From positions 19,253 through 83,252 of the forward strand of contig CAZVWS010000005.1 in assembly GCA_964631255.1 (NCBI GenBank): a DNA stretch of 64,000 bases, read 5' to 3'. Position numbers and translations under genes: made by a program. Source of the DNA: JBGZFC01 sp964631255 (lineage in GTDB: Bacteria > Bacteroidota > Bacteroidia > Bacteroidales > Dysgonomonadaceae). The notes beneath the pieces are model-generated. The model saw nothing but the letters and a program-made list of their open reading frames with translations. It searched no databases and was not told the origin of the DNA. This document shows, piece by piece, positions 53,347-62,105 of this stretch. Numbering within the stretch: position 1 is the first letter of the stretch; each line of letters starts with the position of its first letter.

Positions 53347-56300
53347 TTATTTGGCAATAATTACTTTTTCTACTTGACGTGATTCGTCCGAACCGGTGAT
53401 TACCAGGTAATAAATACCGTTTGCCAACGACGTTACGTCGATTTGACCGTTATTGATTCCCGATTTAACAGCTTGTCCAAACGAATTGTACATCATTACG
53501 CTTGCGGCATTACCTTTCACGTAGATTACATCTTTGGCAGGATTTGGATATACGCGTACAGCATTAGCTTGCGCGTCTTCAATATCAACTACCACAGGAT
53601 TAGCACATGCAGGCTCAGAGGTACATGTCGGATAAACTACCGTTACGCAATACACGTGTGAACCGTCGGCAACGTTGGTGTCTGAGTAGCTGGTAGCTGT
53701 CAGGTTAGAAGCAACGGTTGTGCCGTCTCTTGTTACGGTATAGGTGTAATCGCCAACGGGAGCACCACCACTAACTTCTACATCGTCTAAGTTCAACCAG
53801 AACATGTCGGTTGTTCCAAAGTGACGCCATGCAACATATTTGGTTCCGGCAGGAAGAGTTACGGTTCTTTCGTACCATGTTCCTTGTGCTCTGGTGCCGC
53901 GAGGTCCTTCGTATTGTTCGCCTTTGGTTACCATGGTTTCTTCAAATACCGAAGTAAAGTCTGCAACGGCGGTACCGCTGGTAGATGCAAGTACTTGGTA
54001 TTTTTCTGCTGCCCATGCACCATCTTGTGCACTTACCCAATAAGTAACGCTGGTTGCGCCTTCAACTAAAGGAGTAATCAGATAGTTATCGGGAGTTAAT
54101 GCTCCAACATAGTTGATGTAAGAAGCGGAAGAGATACAGTTACCTCCGTTGTGTCCTTCGAAAATACCGACTCCTGTTTCAGCATCCCAGTTGTAACCGT
54201 CGCCGTCGGCGTCAAATACTGTCCAACCGGTTGGAAGTGCTCCGGATTCAAATTTTTCTGCTAAAATAATCTCTCTCTCTTTGCTTGCAGGAGCTGTCCA
54301 GGTTACGTCAACCGTTGTGGATACCGCTTGGTTGATTACCGCCGATACGTTAGTAGCAGGGTTACAGGTAGCACCTACGGTTACGGATACACATTCTTCT
54401 GCTGATTCGGCAGTGCCGTAAACAGCCGTTACACAATAGTTGTAGGTTCCTGCGGCTACGCCGTTGTCTACATAAGTTAATGTGTTGGCATCGTTTATTT
54501 CTCCAATCAAAGTGCCTTCTCTGTAAACTTTATACCCGGTCAAAGCGCGGACACTTGGCAAGGTATTGGGTGTTGCACCAATGGTGGCGGCTTCAAAACG
54601 TTGAGTTCCATCGTCAACGGTTGTGGCTGCATTGTTGGACAATACTACTACGTTACCTTTGGAATCGGTAATGGTCAATGTGGACATGTCATTTCCTGTG
54701 CCCGATAGGCTCATTAAGAAATGGTAGGTTTTGCCTGATTCGAAAGTATAGTCGTTTACACGGCTGGTTTCGCCGGCGGCAACCCACATTCTGTCATAAG
54801 GGGCAGGATTAACGATACAGAAATCGTATACTCCGGCAGGAATAGTAATAGTACTGCTGCCGTCCATTACAATATTGGTAGAGGTACATGATGGATCGGC
54901 ACCCTCAGGAACAGTGTATTCGAATACATCGTACAAAGTTGCAGGTACGTTACAATCGGAGTAGATAGGACCGCTCTCGGGGATGGTGTTGCCATATTCG
55001 TTGGCATCGGCATCCAATACCATTTGGTAACCGCTGCCGTCGCCCCATACGTCATGGGCTTCCAAAATAATGGTTACATCGCCGGTAGGATTGGGAGTAG
55101 TTCCCGGTTTTTGCCATGTCAAGGTTACGGCATCGCCGTTAGGTGTGCCTTGCAAGTTGATTACAGGTGCCAAATCTTCGGCTACTACATCTACAGGTGC
55201 AGCGCATGCTGCTACTGATGTGCAGTTAGGATATACAACTTTTACGCAGTACTCGTAAGTTCCGGTTGCCAAGTTTTCATCCTTGAAGCTGGCTGTGGTT
55301 AAACCGGTTGCTACTTCTGCACCATCTCTGGTAACAGTATAGGTGTAGTCTGTAATAGGAGTTTCACCTGATCCGTTTACTGTAATGTTGTCAAGTATCA
55401 TTACATATTGGTCTGTACTATTGAAGTGTCTCCATGCAATATATTTAGTTCCGGCAGGAATTGCATGGGTTCTCATAGTTGGTGTACTACCAATGGATGT
55501 ATGGATATTTTCTTCGTGAATGGAAGTAAAATCGGCTACATTTGTACCGGTTGATGATACATATACTCCGTAAGTTTCATTATCAAAAGCAGTAGAACCT
55601 TGAGAATAAACTTGATAGGTAACTTCTGTTGCACCGGTTACTTCCGGAGAGATAAGCCAATTGTCGGGAGTTAAAGCTAACCAGCTGTCATCTACATAGG
55701 CTGCAGACATGGAACCAACAACGCCATCTTCTAATGGAGATTCCAACTCTGTTGTTTGGGTAATCCATTTGCGTCCATCGCCGTCGGCATCCACATTCAA
55801 CCAAGTATCAGGAATACCTGCAGTGAAGTCTTCTGCTAATACAACTGTATTTTTTGCAGCCACGGGTGCTGTCCAAGTTACATCTACGGTAGAACCGGTA
55901 GCGGTTGCTACAACGTCGGTGGCAGGATTGCAAACGATGATTTCATCTATTACAACTTCAGCAGCACAAGCGGGTGCGGATGTGCAGTCGGCATAAACAA
56001 CTTTTACGCAATACTCAAATGTACCCACTTCGAGGTCAGTATCGGTATAAGTAGTAGTGGTAAGTCCGGTTACTAAGTCAGTACCATTTTTGGTAATGGT
56101 GTAGGTGTAGTCAGGTATAACACCACCGCCATTTACAGTTACGTCATCTATGTTCAACCAATACATATCGGATGTTCCAAAGTGACGGAACGCAATATAC
56201 TTGGTTCCGGCAGGTAGTTCAACCGTTCTTTCGTACCAAGTTCCTTGGGCTTTTGCACCACGTTGCGGTGTATTACTTTGACGATATTTTCCTTCTCCTA

Positions 56301-58161
56301 CCAAAGAAACTCCACGGTCTTTTGCAGTCATGGTTTCTTCAAATACAGAAGTGAAGTCGGCAACGGCTGTACCTGTAGAGGAAGCAAGTACTTGGTATTT
56401 TTCGGCTGCATATGCAGCATCTTGACCACTTACCCAATAAGTAATGCTGGTTGCGCCTTCTACCAATGGAGTAATCAGATAGTTATCTGGATTTAATGCT
56501 CCAACATAGTTGATGTAAGAAGCAGAAGAGATACAGTTGCCACCGTTGTGTCCTGGAAATACGCCTACGCCATATTCAGCATCCCAGTTGTAACCGTCGC
56601 CGTCAGCGTCAAACACTGTCCAACCTGTTGGAAGTGAACCTGCTTCAAAGCTTTCGGTAAGAAGTACGTCTCTACCTTTTGCAGGTGCTGTCCATGCCAA
56701 GTCTACTGCAGAACCAGCGATGAAGGCTGCTGTAACGTTGGTTGCAGGGTTGCATTCGATTACTTCGCCATCTACTACTACTGTTGCACATGCAGGAGCC
56801 GATACGCCATCTGTATAAACTACTTTCACGCAATATTCGTATGAACCTGCTGCTACATTTTCTTCGGTATAGCTGGTTACAGTTAAGCCTGTAGCCACTT
56901 CTGTTCCGTCTTTAGTTACGGTATAGGTGTAGTCGGGAAGCGGAGTAGTACCACCTGTAAATACGAAATCGTCCATGAACAGGTAGTTCTCGTTGTTGGT
57001 TTCGAAGTGACGAATTGCCACGTATTTAGTTCCTTCGGGTAACTCTACGCTTCTATCAAACCAATTTGATCTGATATTGGCTGTTGAAGAAGTTGTACTG
57101 CTCACTTTTTCTCCGTTACCTTTTGCCTGTCCTGTCAATGTTTCTGTGAAAACAGCTGTGAAATCTGCAGCTGCAGTTCCGGAAGTAGATACCATAATCG
57201 CGTATCTTTCGGCCGGATAATCATCGCTTGATGCAACTTTGTAAGTAAAATTAGTTGCTCCGGATACGTCAGGAGAAATAAGATAGTTATCGGGAGTTAA
57301 AGCACTTCCGTACCAAGAATAAGATGTCATATAATTTGGAGCAGAAGGGGGAGTTTCCCAATCGTGAGTTTGTACAGCCCAATTTTGACCATCTCCGTCG
57401 GCATCAATAGATGTCCAACCGGTAGGTAATTCATTGATTGTTGTAGTATCAAAATTTTCAGACAAAATTACATTTTTAGCTGCGGGAGCGTTCCATGTAA
57501 CGTTTACAGTAGTGCCGGTTGCAGTAGCTGCTACGCCTGTAGCCGGGTTGTGTACTACGATGGGATCAGTGTTGTCTTCATACGTTACCAACATATCGGG
57601 CAAAAATGCGTATGGTGTACCTTCGCCAGCGTAGTTACTTGCGTTAAATGCTAATCTGGAAACATTGGTTGCTTCTTCACGACCAAAGAAATAAACATTT
57701 TTATAAGAAGTAGAAGTTGCTTCCGGCACATCAAACATTAGTACCAAGTTACCACCTTCATAAACAAAAGGAGTTGTCAGGTCGATAACCACGAAACTAC
57801 TTGTATTGCCTACTAAGTTGCCAACAAATACTTCGGTCAGCTGGTCTGTTGCCCAGCCGGCTTCCAAATTGTCAAGTGCAGTAGTACCCATGGATACGTG
57901 AACTACATTTTGCCAATTATTTGTAAAGTCTATAGGATCAAAAGAGAATGCAATTTGGGTAACTTTTTTTCCTACCATCGCTTCCAATTTGGAGGCGGGA
58001 TAAATCATTTGACTTTTTTGCACCACGTCCATGTACAAACCGAAAACCGGGAAACGATTGTGGGTTGTAAAACCACCATCGCCTTGTACAGTAATCTGCT
58101 GGGCATTTACCATACCCTGCATGGCAAAAATAGTCATCAATAAAAGAATAACTTTTCTCAT
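53347..58161 (-). CDS. Giant T9SS adhesin 1 with cleaved-adhesin and DUF2436 domains (HagA/gingipain-haemagglutinin-like)
   Basis: 1604 residues. Signal peptide 1-20; N-terminal domain about 22-195; cleaved-adhesin domains at about 231-402, 498-678, 768-931 and 1296-1467; a DUF2436 domain at about 1030-1160 (IILEAHDVWGDGSGYQMVLD, as in gingipain/HagA haemagglutinin regions); fibronectin-III-like linkers with YTYTVTRDG and YEYCVKVVY between them; and a type A T9SS sorting domain at about 1533-1604 (VRVYPNPAKDVIYVKG). No protease domain. Domains 498-678 and 1296-1467 are nearly the same sequence. From about residue 477 to the end it is identical to adhesin 2. Presumably surface-bound, binding host proteins, heme or cells. 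Confidence 0.9.
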   Translation of the reverse strand: MRKVILLLMTIFAMQGMVNAQQITVQGDGGFTTHNRFPVFGLYMDVVQKSQMIYPASKLEAMVGKKVTQIAFSFDPIDFTNNWQNVVHVSMGTTALDNLEAGWATDQLTEVFVGNLVGNTSSFVVIDLTTPFVYEGGNLVLMFDVPEATSTSYKNVYFFGREEATNVSRLAFNASNYAGEGTPYAFLPDMLVTYEDNTDPIVVHNPATGVAATATGTTVNVTWNAPAAKNVILSENFDTTTINELPTGWTSIDADGDGQNWAVQTHDWETPPSAPNYMTSYSWYGSALTPDNYLISPDVSGATNFTYKVASSDDYPAERYAIMVSTSGTAAADFTAVFTETLTGQAKGNGEKVSSTTSSTANIRSNWFDRSVELPEGTKYVAIRHFETNNENYLFMDDFVFTGGTTPLPDYTYTVTKDGTEVATGLTVTSYTEENVAAGSYEYCVKVVYTDGVSAPACATVVVDGEVIECNPATNVTAAFIAGSAVDLAWTAPAKGRDVLLTESFEAGSLPTGWTVFDADGDGYNWDAEYGVGVFPGHNGGNCISSASYINYVGALNPDNYLITPLVEGATSITYWVSGQDAAYAAEKYQVLASSTGTAVADFTSVFEETMTAKDRGVSLVGEGKYRQSNTPQRGAKAQGTWYERTVELPAGTKYIAFRHFGTSDMYWLNIDDVTVNGGGVIPDYTYTITKNGTDLVTGLTTTTYTDTDLEVGTFEYCVKVVYADCTSAPACAAEVVIDEIIVCNPATDVVATATGSTVDVTWTAPVAAKNTVVLAEDFTAGIPDTWLNVDADGDGRKWITQTTELESPLEDGVVGSMSAAYVDDSWLALTPDNWLISPEVTGATEVTYQVYSQGSTAFDNETYGVYVSSTGTNVADFTSIHEENIHTSIGSTPTMRTHAIPAGTKYIAWRHFNSTDQYVMILDNITVNGSGETPITDYTYTVTRDGAEVATGLTTASFKDENLATGTYEYCVKVVYPNCTSVAACAAPVDVVAEDLAPVINLQGTPNGDAVTLTWQKPGTTPNPTGDVTIILEAHDVWGDGSGYQMVLDADANEYGNTIPESGPIYSDCNVPATLYDVFEYTVPEGADPSCTSTNIVMDGSSTITIPAGVYDFCIVNPAPYDRMWVAAGETSRVNDYTFESGKTYHFLMSLSGTGNDMSTLTITDSKGNVVVLSNNAATTVDDGTQRFEAATIGATPNTLPSVRALTGYKVYREGTLIGEINDANTLTYVDNGVAAGTYNYCVTAVYGTAESAEECVSVTVGATCNPATNVSAVINQAVSTTVDVTWTAPASKEREIILAEKFESGALPTGWTVFDADGDGYNWDAETGVGIFEGHNGGNCISSASYINYVGALTPDNYLITPLVEGATSVTYWVSAQDGAWAAEKYQVLASTSGTAVADFTSVFEETMVTKGEQYEGPRGTRAQGTWYERTVTLPAGTKYVAWRHFGTTDMFWLNLDDVEVSGGAPVGDYTYTVTRDGTTVASNLTATSYSDTNVADGSHVYCVTVVYPTCTSEPACANPVVVDIEDAQANAVRVYPNPAKDVIYVKGNAASVMMYNSFGQAVKSGINNGQIDVTSLANGIYYLVITGSDESRQVEKVIIAK
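53765..54240 (-). repeat. Internal adhesin-domain repeat, C-terminal member
   Basis: Encodes the cleaved-adhesin unit starting ALPTGWTVFDADGDGYNW. Closely matches the unit encoded at about 56133-56637, including most third codon positions, except for a spacer about 11-12 residues shorter near RGTRAQGTWYERTV. The same pair exists in adhesin 2 at +5374. Boundaries approximate. Confidence 0.75.
56133..56637 (-). repeat. Internal adhesin-domain repeat, central member
   Basis: Encodes the unit starting SLPTGWTVFDADGDGYNW and ending WLNIDDVTVNGG; partner of 53765-54240. The same pair exists in adhesin 2 at 61507-62011 and 59139-59614. Confidence 0.75.
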
Positions 58162-58720
58162 AATTTTTAATTTAATAAATTAATAGATAAAAATACATAG
58201 ATTACATCCGTTATTTTTTCGAGAGCATTTGCAACGACTTGCATTGTTTAAAGTGTAGTTTATAAAAACCGGTTTTGTCCTGCACATTACTCAGCAAATA
58301 AAACAACAAGATGTAATTACAATTACATTTAAGAATCAGCTATTTCCATAAAGGTAAAACAAACATTTTAACGGGATAATATATTCTCTTGGCTTGTAGC
58401 AGACAACCAATTTGAAGTTTTTATCAATCGTTATGTGATTTATTTTCATAAAAATATTCAATTCTTACACACGACAAAGTTATAAATATTTTTTAATTAT
58501 TTTCTTTTTACGTCTCGTTAATTTCCTAAAAAACAAAAACAAAATATAATAGAATTTCAAATTGAGGACTATTCAATATGCATTGGGACGCTTATTGTAT
58601 TATAAAACAGTATTATAAGGAAATTACCAGCATATCGATTATTTTTATGAAGAATGGCTCACACAAAAAAGGGGCTGCCGCATTGGCAACCCCTTTTCAT
58701 TACATATTATCGGAAAGTGA
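58162..58720 (-). promoter_or_regulatory. 559-nt AT-rich gap between the two adhesin genes, promoter of adhesin 1
   Basis: Contains the terminator of adhesin 2 (58665-58697) and, on the minus strand, an exact -7 box TAACTTTG at 58475-58482. Use of this box would give a leader of about 300 nt before adhesin 1. No coding sequence recognised. It does not resemble the upstream region of adhesin 2. Confidence 0.5.
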
Positions 58721-61700
58721 TTATTTGGCAATAATTACTTTTTCTACTTGACGTGATTCGTCCGAACCGGTGATTACCAGGTAATAAATACCGTTTGCCA
58801 ACGACGTTACGTCGATTTGACCGTTATTGATTCCCGATTTAACAGCTTGTCCAAACGAATTGTACATCATTACGCTTGCGGCATTACCTTTCACGTAGAT
58901 TACATCTTTGGCAGGATTTGGATATACGCGTACAGCATTAGCTTGCGCGTCTTCAATATCAACTACCACAGGATTAGCACATGCAGGCTCAGAGGTACAT
59001 GTCGGATAAACTACCGTTACGCAATACACGTGTGAACCGTCGGCAACGTTGGTGTCTGAGTAGCTGGTAGCTGTCAGGTTAGAAGCAACGGTTGTGCCGT
59101 CTCTTGTTACGGTATAGGTGTAATCGCCAACGGGAGCACCACCACTAACTTCTACATCGTCTAAGTTCAACCAGAACATGTCGGTTGTTCCAAAGTGACG
59201 CCATGCAACATATTTGGTTCCGGCAGGAAGAGTTACGGTTCTTTCGTACCATGTTCCTTGTGCTCTGGTGCCGCGAGGTCCTTCGTATTGTTCGCCTTTG
59301 GTTACCATGGTTTCTTCAAATACCGAAGTAAAGTCTGCAACGGCGGTACCGCTGGTAGATGCAAGTACTTGGTATTTTTCTGCTGCCCATGCACCATCTT
59401 GTGCACTTACCCAATAAGTAACGCTGGTTGCGCCTTCAACTAAAGGAGTAATCAGATAGTTATCGGGAGTTAATGCTCCAACATAGTTGATGTAAGAAGC
59501 GGAAGAGATACAGTTACCTCCGTTGTGTCCTTCGAAAATACCGACTCCTGTTTCAGCATCCCAGTTGTAACCGTCGCCGTCGGCGTCAAATACTGTCCAA
59601 CCGGTTGGAAGTGCTCCGGATTCAAATTTTTCTGCTAAAATAATCTCTCTCTCTTTGCTTGCAGGAGCTGTCCAGGTTACGTCAACCGTTGTGGATACCG
59701 CTTGGTTGATTACCGCCGATACGTTAGTAGCAGGGTTACAGGTAGCACCTACGGTTACGGATACACATTCTTCTGCTGATTCGGCAGTGCCGTAAACAGC
59801 CGTTACACAATAGTTGTAGGTTCCTGCGGCTACGCCGTTGTCTACATAAGTTAATGTGTTGGCATCGTTTATTTCTCCAATCAAAGTGCCTTCTCTGTAA
59901 ACTTTATACCCGGTCAAAGCGCGGACACTTGGCAAGGTATTGGGTGTTGCACCAATGGTGGCGGCTTCAAAACGTTGAGTTCCATCGTCAACGGTTGTGG
60001 CTGCATTGTTGGACAATACTACTACGTTACCTTTGGAATCGGTAATGGTCAATGTGGACATGTCATTTCCTGTGCCCGATAGGCTCATTAAGAAATGGTA
60101 GGTTTTGCCTGATTCGAAAGTATAGTCGTTTACACGGCTGGTTTCGCCGGCGGCAACCCACATTCTGTCATAAGGGGCAGGATTAACGATACAGAAATCG
60201 TATACTCCGGCAGGAATAGTAATAGTACTGCTGCCGTCCATTACAATATTGGTAGAGGTACATGATGGATCGGCACCCTCAGGAACAGTGTATTCGAATA
60301 CATCGTACAAAGTTGCAGGTACGTTACAATCGGAGTAGATAGGACCGCTCTCGGGGATGGTGTTGCCATATTCGTTGGCATCGGCATCCAATACCATTTG
60401 GTAACCGCTGCCGTCGCCCCATACGTCATGGGCTTCCAAAATAATGGTTACATCGCCGGTAGGATTGGGAGTAGTTCCCGGTTTTTGCCATGTCAAGGTT
60501 ACGGCATCGCCGTTAGGTGTGCCTTGCAAGTTGATTACAGGTGCCAAATCTTCGGCTACTACATCTACAGGTGCAGCGCATGCTGCTACTGATGTGCAGT
60601 TAGGATATACAACTTTTACGCAGTACTCGTAAGTTCCGGTTGCCAAGTTTTCATCCTTGAAGCTGGCTGTGGTTAAACCGGTTGCTACTTCTGCACCATC
60701 TCTGGTAACAGTATAGGTGTAGTCTGTAATAGGAGTTTCACCTGATCCGTTTACTGTAATGTTGTCAAGTATCATTACATATTGGTCTGTACTATTGAAG
60801 TGTCTCCATGCAATATATTTAGTTCCGGCAGGAATTGCATGGGTTCTCATAGTTGGTGTACTACCAATGGATGTATGGATATTTTCTTCGTGAATGGAAG
60901 TAAAATCGGCTACATTTGTACCGGTTGATGATACATATACTCCGTAAGTTTCATTATCAAAAGCAGTAGAACCTTGAGAATAAACTTGATAGGTAACTTC
61001 TGTTGCACCGGTTACTTCCGGAGAGATAAGCCAATTGTCGGGAGTTAAAGCTAACCAGCTGTCATCTACATAGGCTGCAGACATGGAACCAACAACGCCA
61101 TCTTCTAATGGAGATTCCAACTCTGTTGTTTGGGTAATCCATTTGCGTCCATCGCCGTCGGCATCCACATTCAACCAAGTATCAGGAATACCTGCAGTGA
61201 AGTCTTCTGCTAATACAACTGTATTTTTTGCAGCCACGGGTGCTGTCCAAGTTACATCTACGGTAGAACCGGTAGCGGTTGCTACAACGTCGGTGGCAGG
61301 ATTGCAAACGATGATTTCATCTATTACAACTTCAGCAGCACAAGCGGGTGCGGATGTGCAGTCGGCATAAACAACTTTTACGCAATACTCAAATGTACCC
61401 ACTTCGAGGTCAGTATCGGTATAAGTAGTAGTGGTAAGTCCGGTTACTAAGTCAGTACCATTTTTGGTAATGGTGTAGGTGTAGTCAGGTATAACACCAC
61501 CGCCATTTACAGTTACGTCATCTATGTTCAACCAATACATATCGGATGTTCCAAAGTGACGGAACGCAATATACTTGGTTCCGGCAGGTAGTTCAACCGT
61601 TCTTTCGTACCAAGTTCCTTGGGCTTTTGCACCACGTTGCGGTGTATTACTTTGACGATATTTTCCTTCTCCTACCAAAGAAACTCCACGGTCTTTTGCA

Positions 61701-62105
61701 GTCATGGTTTCTTCAAATACAGAAGTGAAGTCGGCAACGGCTGTACCTGTAGAGGAAGCAAGTACTTGGTATTTTTCGGCTGCATATGCAGCATCTTGAC
61801 CACTTACCCAATAAGTAATGCTGGTTGCGCCTTCTACCAATGGAGTAATCAGATAGTTATCTGGATTTAATGCTCCAACATAGTTGATGTAAGAAGCAGA
61901 AGAGATACAGTTGCCACCGTTGTGTCCTGGAAATACGCCTACGCCATATTCAGCATCCCAGTTGTAACCGTCGCCGTCAGCGTCAAACACTGTCCAACCT
62001 GTTGGAAGTGAACCTGCTTCAAAGCTTTCGGTAAGAAGTACGTCTCTACCTTTTGCAGGTGCTGTCCATGCCAAGTCTACTGCAGAACCAGCGATGAAGG
62101 CTGCT
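58663..62105 (-). repeat. Copy 2 of the 3443-bp identical tract
   Basis: Covers residues about 489-1616 of adhesin 2, its stop codon and its terminator. Direct repeat of 53289-56731, separated from it by 1931 bp that hold the unique 5' part of adhesin 1 and its promoter region. Confidence 0.93.
58665..58697 (-). terminator. Terminator of adhesin gene 2
   Basis: Same hairpin as 53291-53323, at the end of the second copy of the shared tract. Confidence 0.88.

Larger units (their letters stand above)
53289..56731 (-). repeat. Copy 1 of a 3443-bp identical tract shared by the two adhesin genes
   Basis: Covers residues about 477-1604 of adhesin 1, its stop codon and its terminator. Matches 58663-62105 at a constant offset of 5374 with no difference found in the stretches compared. 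At the high-coordinate end the match breaks inside a linker (GCTGCT, then g versus t). At the low-coordinate end it stops 2 nt beyond the terminator, after which the flanks are unrelated. Confidence 0.93.

Noticed and set aside
58817..61870. Plus-strand open frames identical to those at 53443-56496
   Set aside because: They are antisense frames in the two copies of the duplicated adhesin tract; their identity only reflects the duplication.
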